Shown here in pieces: positions 53,007 to 60,208 of a stretch of 64,000 nt of DNA (position 1 is its first letter; each line of letters opens with the position of its first letter). The notes beneath the pieces were generated by a model, which saw only the letters and a program-made list of their open reading frames with translations, was not told the DNA's origin and searched no databases. Position numbers and translations under genes: made by a program. Source of the DNA: Gemmatimonadota bacterium (lineage in GTDB: Bacteria > Gemmatimonadota > Gemmatimonadetes > Gemmatimonadales > Gemmatimonadaceae); assembly GCA_026387935.1 (NCBI GenBank), contig JAPLKU010000012.1:62001-126000 (forward strand), read 5' to 3'.

Positions 53007-54849
53007 GTGGCTCAGTGCGGCAGTGTCGCTTGCGGCCGCCGGCTCGCTGATCGACGCGCGCGCCCTGGCTGTTCAAGCCGGTGCACTGGCGGCCGAACGG
53101 CGCTCGGTCGCGGGGCAGGTGATCGTTGTTCATGGCGCCGCGAAGCGCCCCGCCGCAAACACCTGGGTCACGCTCCACCGGATCGGCCCCGACTCGGCGG
53201 CTCCGCTCGATTCCGTGAAGGTCGGGGCGGATGGAGCGTATCGATTCCAGTATCGGCCTTCCGGCGATTCCACGGCGGTCTACCTCGTCGCGGGTCGCTA
53301 CGCCGGAATCGCGTACTTCTCACCGCCGCTGCGCGCTCCGGTGGTCACCGGCCCCGATGCCGATCTCATCGTGTATGACACCTCGAGCACCGGCGTGCCA
53401 GTCACCAACGCCAGCCGCCATGTGATTGTTGGCGCCGCTGACGAGAAGCGACGTCGCGACGTGATTGAGGTCTTCATCCTCGCAAATGGCGGCGACCGAA
53501 CGCTTGTGGCGTCCGCCGCGCACCCGACGTTCACGGTCAAACTTCCTGACGGAGCGGCAGACGCGGCCATTGGCGACGGGGAAGTGAGCGCCGAGGCAAT
53601 GACCTTTGCCGGTGGTGTCGTCCGGGTCACGGCCCCGATCGCGCCCGGCACCAAGCGACTGTCGTTTACGTACACACTGCCGGCCGGCGCACCGATTCAT
53701 CTTGGCGCCGCCGATTCCACTGAAGTATTCGAGATTCTTGTCGAGGACGCGGAGGCTACCGTGCAGGGGGGGTCGGTTCGCGAAGATGCGCCTGCAACGA
53801 TCTCGGGGCGCACCTTCCGCCGGTTCTCGGGACAGCATATTGCCGACGCTGGCAGCCTCACGATCAACGCGCCGACCGGCTCGGGCACACGCCTCGGCAC
53901 ACCGGCCATCGTCGCGATCATTCTCGCCGTCGCGCTCGGCGGGATTCTCGTCGCGTCCCTGCGCGCCGGCGCGCCGCTGCTGGTCGCCGTCGCGCTCACA
54001 CTGTTCACGGCAGGCTGCGGCGGCACCCAGGCCGCGGCGCCCTCAGCGTTCATCGTCGACGATTTTGGCGACACGGTTCGTATCGGACCAGCGCAACGCA
54101 TCGTATCGCTCAATCCCGTGGTGACGGAGTTTCTCTTTGCCGCGGGAGCGGGCGCTCGCGTTGTTGGCCGGACGCACTGGGATCACTATCCGCCTGCCGC
54201 CGAAGCGGTGGCAGACCTCGGCAATGGCATCGGACCGAATGTCGAGGCGGTCGTCGGCGTGCGACCCGACCTGGTGATCCTCTACGAGAGCCCGTCCAAT
54301 CGTCGAGCGGCAACCGGCCTCCAGCAGGCAGGTGTGCGCACGCTGAGTATCCGCACCGACCAGATCGCCGACTTACGCCGCCTCGCCACGCTCTTCGCTG
54401 CGGTCACCGGCGACTCGGGCGGAATCGCTGTGGTGGACACCGTCATGCAGTCGATTGACCGGGTGAGGAAGATGCCACGTCCGGCCAAGGCGCCGCGCGC
54501 CTTTTGGGTGCTGTTTGACGGCGATCCGCAACTCTATACGCTTGGCCGCGGCAGTTTCATGCACGAACTCCTTCTCGTCGCCGGCGCGGAAAATGTTTTC
54601 GCCGATCTCGAACCACCCTCCGCGCAGGTGTCGCTCGAAGAAGTCGTCAAGCGAAACCCGGACGTTGTGATTGTCGGCCCGGTGACGGCGAAGCGGATTG
54701 GCTCGACCGTCGCGTGGCAAGCGGTGCCCGCCGTGCGAGCTGGTCGCATCGCGCTCGTGGATTCTGCGCTCGTCGGCCGTCCGGGAATGCGCCTGGGCGA
54801 GGCGGCGCGTCAGGTCAGGCGCGTCCTCATCGGTGATACGGTTCCGTAG
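52987..54849 (+). CDS. Beta-sandwich domain fused to a BtuF-like ABC substrate-binding protein
   Basis: One uninterrupted frame of about 620 residues with two unrelated halves. An N-terminal, signal-like segment precedes a carboxypeptidase-regulatory-like beta region (about 40-110) and a further beta-rich part. At about 308-328 is a membrane segment (TPAIVAIILAVALGGILVA), directly followed by a lipoprotein-like signal ending LFTAGC (Cys about 344). From about 358 the sequence is a BtuF/FecB-type binding protein (RIVSLNPVVTEFLFAAGAG, VVGRTHWDHYP). The start is uncertain: TTG 52987 and GTG 53023 are both possible. Next to btuC and btuD, it should supply their binding protein for corrinoid or ferric siderophore. 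No internal stop, ATG or GTG separates the halves near the lipobox. Confidence 0.75.
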   Translation: MASFRSEWLSAAVSLAAAGSLIDARALAVQAGALAAERRSVAGQVIVVHGAAKRPAANTWVTLHRIGPDSAAPLDSVKVGADGAYRFQYRPSGDSTAVYLVAGRYAGIAYFSPPLRAPVVTGPDADLIVYDTSSTGVPVTNASRHVIVGAADEKRRRDVIEVFILANGGDRTLVASAAHPTFTVKLPDGAADAAIGDGEVSAEAMTFAGGVVRVTAPIAPGTKRLSFTYTLPAGAPIHLGAADSTEVFEILVEDAEATVQGGSVREDAPATISGRTFRRFSGQHIADAGSLTINAPTGSGTRLGTPAIVAIILAVALGGILVASLRAGAPLLVAVALTLFTAGCGGTQAAAPSAFIVDDFGDTVRIGPAQRIVSLNPVVTEFLFAAGAGARVVGRTHWDHYPPAAEAVADLGNGIGPNVEAVVGVRPDLVILYESPSNRRAATGLQQAGVRTLSIRTDQIADLRRLATLFAAVTGDSGGIAVVDTVMQSIDRVRKMPRPAKAPRAFWVLFDGDPQLYTLGRGSFMHELLLVAGAENVFADLEPPSAQVSLEEVVKRNPDVVIVGPVTAKRIGSTVAWQAVPAVRAGRIALVDSALVGRPGMRLGEAARQVRRVLIGDTVP

Positions 54850-55824
54850 ATGCGCGCCGGCACCTGGTTTGCACTCGTACTCGCCCTGATCGCGGCCGCG
54901 CTTGTCTCGCTTGCCGTCGGTCCCGTGGCCATTTCGCTGACAGACATCTGGGCGGCGCTTGGCGGGACGGGTGAGGCACAGACTATCGCCATTATCCAGA
55001 CCATTCGATTGCCGCGCGTGTTGCTCGGTCTTGCGGTCGGGGCTGGACTCTCCGTGAGCGGTGTGGCGCTGCAAGCGACGCTGCGGAATCCTCTCGCCGA
55101 GCCCTATCTCCTCGGGGTGTCCGGGGGAGCCGCCGTCGGCGCGGTGCTTGGGACGTCGCTCGGATGGATGCCGCCCGGCGCGATCGCGCTCGCGGCATTC
55201 GGTGGAGCCGCGGTGGCCGTGCTGCTCGTGCTCGCCGTGGCGCACGCCGCCGGTGGAGGCAGTAGTTCTCCAGTGTTAGTCATGGCCGGTGTGGTGGTCG
55301 GCGCATTCGCGAATGCCGCAATCCTCGTGGTGCTTGCCGGCGCGCCGGCCGGGGCCGTGCGTGATGCCCTCTGGTGGATGATGGGGTCGCTGAGCGGGGC
55401 CACCTGGCAGGCAGCGGCATGGCTCGCGCTCTTCGTGGCCATCGGCTCGGCGGCACTCTGGATTCGGGCGCGCGAGATCGACGTCCTGTCGCTCGGCGGC
55501 GACGCCGCGGCCGCGCTCGGTGTGGATGTGGACCGAGCGACACGGACGGTCTTCCTCATTTCGGCGGTGCTCGCCGCCGCCACCGTCTCCGCGGCTGGTC
55601 TTATTGGCTTCGTCGGACTGCTCGTGCCGGCGATTATCCGTGCGCTCGGTGCACGCACCTCGCGAAGTACGTTGGTAGCAGCAGCGATAGGTGGCGCCGC
55701 GCTCGTCGTCGTCGCCGATGTCGTCGCGCGAACGGTTCGATCACCCGCTGAACTTCCGCTCGGCGCGGTCACGGCACTCGTCGGCGTGCCGTTCTTCCTC
55801 GCGCGTATGCGGAGGAGCGCATGA
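54850..55824 (+). CDS. btuC: BtuC/FecCD-family ABC transporter permease
   Basis: Inner-membrane permease of 324 residues with about nine or ten hydrophobic segments. FecCD signatures include RLPRVLLGLAVGAGLSVSGVALQATLRNPLAEPYLLG (about residues 55-91, seen in parts), GDAAAALGVDVD and GLIGFVGLLVPAIIR. In this family B12 and siderophore permeases are alike; the BtuF-like partner and the B12-dependent mutase in the window favour B12 weakly. It begins on the base after the binding protein stop and overlaps the ATPase by 4 bases. Confidence 0.87.
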   Translation: MRAGTWFALVLALIAAALVSLAVGPVAISLTDIWAALGGTGEAQTIAIIQTIRLPRVLLGLAVGAGLSVSGVALQATLRNPLAEPYLLGVSGGAAVGAVLGTSLGWMPPGAIALAAFGGAAVAVLLVLAVAHAAGGGSSSPVLVMAGVVVGAFANAAILVVLAGAPAGAVRDALWWMMGSLSGATWQAAAWLALFVAIGSAALWIRAREIDVLSLGGDAAAALGVDVDRATRTVFLISAVLAAATVSAAGLIGFVGLLVPAIIRALGARTSRSTLVAAAIGGAALVVVADVVARTVRSPAELPLGAVTALVGVPFFLARMRRSA

Positions 55825-56609
55825 TCCGCCTCGATGGCGTGATCATTCGATATCCGCGTCAGGCCGCACCGGCTGTTGACGGCGTGACGTTCAACGCCGC
55901 GCCCGGCACGATTACGGCGATCGCCGGACCAAACGGTAGCGGGAAGAGCACGATCGTTCGGGCGCTGCTCGGCCGCGTGCCGCTCGAACGGGGGAGCATC
56001 GCCGTCGGTGGCGATCCCATCGCTGGGCTCGATCGCCGCGCCGTGGCGCGACGCCTTGCGGTGGTGCCCCAGCGAGAAGAACCAATCTTTCCGCGCGTGG
56101 TGCGCGACTTCATCTCGCTCGGCCGATTCGCACATGGCAGCGTGTGGGGCGGAATGTCAGCTGACGACCATGCTGCGGTAGATGCGGCCGTGCGCCGTAC
56201 GGATGTTGGCGTCTTCCTCGACCGGCGCACCGACGAGCTCTCCGGCGGCGAATGGCAACGCGTGCGCTTGGCGCGCGCGCTTGCGCAGGGGGCCGGTGCG
56301 TTGGTCCTTGATGAACCGAACTCCTTTCTCGATATCGCGCACGAGATGGTGCTCTTCGAGTTGCTCGACAGCGTCGCGCGCGACGGCGCCGCTGTCTTGC
56401 TGATTTCGCATCAACTCAACCTCCTGGCGCGCTTCGCCTCGCGGCTGATTCTCCTCTCGCATGGGAAAGTCGTCGCCGACGGCGCGCCGGCCGACGTCAT
56501 GACCGGCGATCAGCTGGAGCGCGTCTACGGCTGGCCGGTACTGGTGACGCGCGATCCCGCCGTCGGCGCGCCGATGCTGATTCCCATGCGGCGGCGTGGG
56601 CCCCAGTAG
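55821..56609 (+). CDS. btuD: BtuD/FecE-family ABC transporter ATPase
   Basis: Cytoplasmic ATPase of 262 residues. Walker A is GPNGSGKST (about 35-43), the Q-loop is VPQREEPIFPR, the ABC signature is LSGGEWQRVRLARAL, and Walker B is ALVLDEPNSFLD, followed by the switch His in LLISHQLNL. It completes an importer with the two preceding genes. Substrate assignment (B12 or ferric siderophore) is by context only. Confidence 0.87.
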   Translation: MIRLDGVIIRYPRQAAPAVDGVTFNAAPGTITAIAGPNGSGKSTIVRALLGRVPLERGSIAVGGDPIAGLDRRAVARRLAVVPQREEPIFPRVVRDFISLGRFAHGSVWGGMSADDHAAVDAAVRRTDVGVFLDRRTDELSGGEWQRVRLARALAQGAGALVLDEPNSFLDIAHEMVLFELLDSVARDGAAVLLISHQLNLLARFASRLILLSHGKVVADGAPADVMTGDQLERVYGWPVLVTRDPAVGAPMLIPMRRRGPQ

Positions 56610-56619
56610 GGCCGTACGG

Positions 56620-56625
56620 TAGTTT
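56620..56625 (+). promoter_or_regulatory. Putative -10 element immediately before recO
   Basis: TAGTTT (continuing as TAGTTTTCTCC) ends 7 bases before the recO GTG, the same arrangement as before miaB and the mutase gene. A leaderless mRNA would follow. The -35 is not recognisable. Confidence 0.35.
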
Positions 56626-56632
56626 TCTCCGG

Positions 56633-57412
56633 GTGAGCCAGCTCGCAACCCCGGCACTCGTCCTCCATACGTTCGATTACCGCGAAACCTCGCGAATCGT
56701 GCGCCTGGTCACACGCGAGCACGGCGTACTCTCCGTCGTCGCCCGTGGCGCGAGGCGCCCCAAGAACAAGTTTGGTGCGGCGCTCGATCTCTTTGCGTCC
56801 GGTATTGCGCAGGTGAGCATGCATGGGTCGCGCGATCTTCATGCCCTCACCGGTTTCGATGCGAATCGCTCACGTCCCGAGCTGGCACAGTCGCTCGACA
56901 AGTTCGGCGCGGCGAGCGCCGTCGCTGAGTTCTGCATGCGGTTTGGGCAGGAATCGGAGACGGGGCACCTGTACGAAACGGCGATTGCGGCGCTCGACGC
57001 CATCGGTGCTGCCGGCAAGGACGATGTGCCGGCCGTGTCGGTTGCGTGGGTCTGGCGTTTGATCGCCGAACTCGGTTTCGCTCCCGCGCTTGAGCTGTGT
57101 GCCTCATGCCACGCCGTACTGCCGCCGGATGCGGAGGTCATCTTTCACCACCGTGCCGGCGGTGCGCTCTGCGCCACATGTACCACGCAGGCTCGCGGCG
57201 GACGACGACTGCCGGCCGCGGCCCGTGCGACCCTCATTGGTTGGATGGCCGGCGCCAACATGCCGGCGGATGCGCGCGCGATTCGGTCGCACCTGAGGTT
57301 GCTGCGCGAGTTTCTGGAGGAACACCTCGGTGATGGCCGGCCGCTCCGCGCCCTCATCGCGTGGGAAGAGCGGCAGCAATCGCGAGTTGCCGTCAGCGCG
57401 CCGGACACATGA
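56633..57412 (+). CDS. recO: DNA repair protein RecO
   Basis: Recombination mediator that helps load RecA on SSB-coated DNA; 259 residues. The N-terminal OB fold has [23 protein letters not shown] (about 9-31, seen in parts) and [12 protein letters not shown] zinc module is formed by CASCHAVLP and CATC (about 155-182). The protein is helical beyond that. GTG start; overlaps selB by 4 bases. Confidence 0.9.
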   Translation: MSQLATPALVLHTFDYRETSRIVRLVTREHGVLSVVARGARRPKNKFGAALDLFASGIAQVSMHGSRDLHALTGFDANRSRPELAQSLDKFGAASAVAEFCMRFGQESETGHLYETAIAALDAIGAAGKDDVPAVSVAWVWRLIAELGFAPALELCASCHAVLPPDAEVIFHHRAGGALCATCTTQARGGRRLPAAARATLIGWMAGANMPADARAIRSHLRLLREFLEEHLGDGRPLRALIAWEERQQSRVAVSAPDT

Positions 57413-59265
57413 TTCTCGGCACGGCGGGCCACATCGACCACGGTAAGACGGCCCTCGTTTGCGCGTTGACGGGTGTTGACACCGATCGGCTTCCAGAGGA
57501 AAAGCGCCGTGGGATCACCATCGAGCTCGGGTTCGCGCCACTCGTGATTGACGGGCTCGCGCCCATTGGCGTGGTGGACGTTCCGGGACACGAAGCGTTC
57601 GTGCGCACGATGCTCGCCGGCGCCACGGGTATCGATCTGGCGCTGGTCGTGATTGCGGCAGACGAAGGCATCATGCCGCAAACGCGAGAACATCTCGCGA
57701 TTCTCGAGCTTCTGGGTGTGAAGGCCGGCGTCGTCGCGCTCACCAAGTCCGAGCTTGTTGACGTCGAGTGGGCGGAACTCGTCGACGCCGACGTGCGCAA
57801 GACCCTTGCCGGCACCGCACTCGCGAACGTGCCAATCATCCACTGCTCGGCGCATACCGGTGTGGGGATCGATGAACTCAAAGCGGCGATTGCCGCCGCG
57901 GCGAAAGGAGTTCCCGCGCACGCCGCCGACGATCTCTTTCGAATGCCGATCGACCGCGCCTTCTCGGTGAAGGGAACTGGCACCGTGGTGACCGGCACCA
58001 TCTGGTCCGGCGCGCTCGCCGTGGATGAAGCGGTGGTCCTTCTGCCGCGGGGCCTCGACGCCCGGGTTCGCGGCGTCGAACGCCATGGCCAGCCAGTTGC
58101 CGAGGTCATTGCCGGCGCCCGCGCTGCGATTGCACTCGGTGGTGTCGATCTCAACGAGATCGATGGGCGCGGAACGGTGGTCGTGCGAGCGGCCGGTCCG
58201 TGGGTGGCGTCGAGTGTTTTCCGGGCTGACCTCGTGCTGCACGCGGACGCGCCGCGCATTGGCCCGCGAACGCGCGTGCGATTCCATCTGGGAACCGCTG
58301 ACGTGGCCGCGCGACTCGTCGCGACGGGCGGCGCTGTCGCTCCCGGCAATCGGATGGCCGTCCGCATCGCGACGGACTCGCCTGTCGTCGCACGCGCCGG
58401 CGATCGGTTCGTAATTCGCACGAGCTCTCCGGCGGCAACCATCGGTGGAGGTGTGATTACCGATGCCGATCCGCCAAAGCGGCGCGCCAAGCCATGGCCG
58501 TCTCCGTCCGCAACTGATGCGCAGCGACTGGCCTGGATGTTGGCAGAGTCGGGTGGGAAGGGCATGGCGGTCTCTTCGCTGCCGATTCGTATCGGCGTGC
58601 GTGAATCCGCCGTCGCGAAACTCCTGAAATCGGCGAAGGGCGCCGCTCGTGTTGGAGAGCGGCTGTTTGATGAAGCCATCGCAAAGGTCGTCGAGCGTGA
58701 GATCCTCAGTCGCGTTGACGCCGGGCATCGTGCGCAGCCTCTGGAGCCAGGACTTCCGGCGCAGTCACTCCGGTCAGCGCTGCGCGTCGCGCCTGAGCTG
58801 GTCGATGCCGTGATCGCACGGCTCGTGTCGCGCCACGCAATTGTCGTGACCAGTGGCGTTGTGGCACGCGCGGATTGGAAAGCCGGCGGCGATGGCGCGG
58901 ATTCAAAACGGGCAGAGGCGGTGCTTTCAGCGATTCGTGGGGCCGGCAATACGCCCAGCTCCGTTGAAGAACTCGCAGCGGTCCATGGCAAGGATGTCCT
59001 TGCCGTACTTAAGCATCTGGCTCGCCGTGGAGACCTGGTCCAGGTGGCTCCGGACCGGTTTTATGCTCCAGCGGCGGTGGCCACGCTCGTTAAAACCATA
59101 CGAGCGGCACTCGCGGCTGGAGATGGCCTGACTGCATCTCAACTCCGTGATGTAACAGGACTTACAAGAAAGTATCTAATCCCATTTCTCGAGTATTGTG
59201 ATCGAATTGGGGTTACAACACGCCGGGGCGACCTACGGGTCTCCGGTCCACACCTCGGCACCTGA
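57409..59265 (+). CDS. selB: Selenocysteine-specific elongation factor SelB
   Basis: EF-Tu-like GTPase delivering Sec-tRNA to UGA codons with a SECIS element; 618 residues from ATG 57409. G1 is [13 protein letters not shown] (about 4-16), then the Switch [18 protein letters not shown] and a T/NKxD-type ALTKSE loop. Domains II and III follow, and the C-terminal winged-helix repeats end in [16 protein letters not shown], a strongly SelB-like segment. The last 220 bases are less GC-rich than the rest of the gene. selA, selD and tRNA-Sec are not seen in the window. Confidence 0.92.
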   Translation: MILGTAGHIDHGKTALVCALTGVDTDRLPEEKRRGITIELGFAPLVIDGLAPIGVVDVPGHEAFVRTMLAGATGIDLALVVIAADEGIMPQTREHLAILELLGVKAGVVALTKSELVDVEWAELVDADVRKTLAGTALANVPIIHCSAHTGVGIDELKAAIAAAAKGVPAHAADDLFRMPIDRAFSVKGTGTVVTGTIWSGALAVDEAVVLLPRGLDARVRGVERHGQPVAEVIAGARAAIALGGVDLNEIDGRGTVVVRAAGPWVASSVFRADLVLHADAPRIGPRTRVRFHLGTADVAARLVATGGAVAPGNRMAVRIATDSPVVARAGDRFVIRTSSPAATIGGGVITDADPPKRRAKPWPSPSATDAQRLAWMLAESGGKGMAVSSLPIRIGVRESAVAKLLKSAKGAARVGERLFDEAIAKVVEREILSRVDAGHRAQPLEPGLPAQSLRSALRVAPELVDAVIARLVSRHAIVVTSGVVARADWKAGGDGADSKRAEAVLSAIRGAGNTPSSVEELAAVHGKDVLAVLKHLARRGDLVQVAPDRFYAPAAVATLVKTIRAALAAGDGLTASQLRDVTGLTRKYLIPFLEYCDRIGVTTRRGDLRVSGPHLGT

Positions 59266-59275
59266 CAGCCGGTTC

Positions 59276-59304
59276 TTGACGCTTGCGGAACTTCGCAATA
59301 GATT
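59276..59304 (+). promoter_or_regulatory. Sigma70-like promoter with inverted repeat in spacer
   Basis: TTGACG (59276-59281) and TAGATT (59299-59304) are separated by exactly 17 bases. The spacer contains the inverted repeat TTGCG-6-CGCAA (59283-59298), a possible operator. It lies just after selB and 73 bases upstream of the small secreted protein gene. This is the best-formed -35/-10 pair seen in the window. Confidence 0.65.
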
Positions 59305-59377
59305 GGTGGTAGAGCACTTACATCCACTTTCACCTTGGAGCTTGTAAAGCCCCTACCTAGTTCGAAAGGAGTTCAAC

Positions 59378-59827
59378 ATGAAGCGCAGGATCGCACTGCT
59401 CATGGCGGTGCTGGCCCTCGTTCTCATGCCACGAGTCGGGAAGTCGCAGAGCACACAACCAGAGAAGAAGAAGGCGGTTGTGTCGATCAGTTCGGTCTAT
59501 CCAAACCCGTCCAATCCTGAATCAAGGATGATGTTCGCGGTTGGTGATTATCCAGCCTGCAGTGGAGACGGAAAGCAGTATCGCGTTACCGTGAAGATTC
59601 TCAATATTCTTTTGCAGATCGTCAAGGTGCCGCAGTTGACGGGTGGATCGGCAGGCGTGGCAGGGGGTCAGCGGTTAGAAGGCGTGATGCTTCCATGCGG
59701 CGAGTACACCGCCTATTGGGATGGTAAGTATCTGGATTCGGCTCGCGAAGCGGCGTCAGGGGTTTACCTCTGGTCGATTGATGTTGATGGACAGCGAGTC
59801 ACGAAGCGCGCCACCGTCGCAAAGTAG
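59378..59827 (+). CDS. Small secreted FlgD-Ig/type IX sorting-like domain protein
   Basis: 149-residue protein with a signal peptide (hydrophobic about 5-18, ending near RVGKSQS). The mature part resembles a single FlgD-Ig-like or type IX C-terminal sorting domain: VYPNPSNPESRMMF near the start, a middle strand (VTVKILNILLQIV), CGEYTAYWDGK and the closing SGVYLWSIDVDGQ...KRATVAK. Normally this domain ends much larger secreted proteins, here it stands almost alone. Two cysteines (about 61 and 109) could form a disulfide. It has a clear Shine-Dalgarno (AAAGGAG), its own promoter and a hairpin after it, and is less GC-rich than its surroundings. Confidence 0.7.
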   Translation: MKRRIALLMAVLALVLMPRVGKSQSTQPEKKKAVVSISSVYPNPSNPESRMMFAVGDYPACSGDGKQYRVTVKILNILLQIVKVPQLTGGSAGVAGGQRLEGVMLPCGEYTAYWDGKYLDSAREAASGVYLWSIDVDGQRVTKRATVAK

Positions 59828-59838
59828 AAACGAGACGA

Positions 59839-59870
59839 AACGACGCCCGGGCAGATGCTCGGGCGTCGTT
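59839..59870 (+). terminator. Hairpin after the FlgD-Ig-like gene
   Basis: Perfect 11-bp stem (AACGACGCCCG with CGGGCGTCGTT) and a 10-base loop, 12 bases past the stop codon. Only a weak T stretch follows. It probably ends the single-gene transcript, although the FmdB-type gene starts 22 bases further on. Confidence 0.6.
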
Positions 59871-59891
59871 CGTTAGTCAGAGGACTTAACG

Positions 59892-60134
59892 ATGCCGATC
59901 TACGAATACCGCTGTGAATCCTGCAAGCATGAGTTCGAAGCGCTGGTGCGCTCGAGCGACGTGCCCAAGTGCGAGAAGTGTGGTGCCGACAAACTCGAGC
60001 GCCTCCTCTCGCTGTCGGCCATCAAATCAGAAAGCACGCATGCGCTCGCAATGAAGTCCGCGAAAAATCGCGACAAGAAACAGGGCGCCGAGCGGGAATA
60101 CACGCAACGCGAGTACGAAAAGAATCACGACTGA
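59892..60134 (+). CDS. FmdB-family zinc ribbon protein
   Basis: 80-residue protein. It has PIYEYRCESCKHEFE, then CEKCGADKLERLLS, giving two CxxC knuckles for one zinc, unlike the paralogue at 35868 in which the first knuckle is altered. The C-terminal half is charged and helical (Lys, Glu, Arg). Role unknown; FmdB proteins were named as putative regulators in formamidase operons. Confidence 0.85.
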   Translation: MPIYEYRCESCKHEFEALVRSSDVPKCEKCGADKLERLLSLSAIKSESTHALAMKSAKNRDKKQGAEREYTQREYEKNHD

Positions 60135-60149
60135 ACGGAGCACAATACG

Positions 60150-60194
60150 AATGCGGCGGATTGGCTCGATGCCAATCCGCCGCATTGTTGTTTT
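60150..60194 (+). terminator. Strong terminator between convergent genes
   Basis: Perfect 16-bp stem (AATGCGGCGGATTGGC with its complement) with a TCGAT loop, then a T-rich tail (GTTGTTTT). It lies between the + strand zinc-ribbon gene and the - strand ankyrin gene and probably serves both directions. Confidence 0.85.
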
Positions 60195-60208
60195 CCATCG
60201 CAATCAGG

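Noticed and set aside
52840-53030. Cobalamin riboswitch upstream of the B12-type importer
   Set aside because: The region is coding sequence of the DUF151 gene and leaves no room for a leader RNA; no B12-box was recognised.
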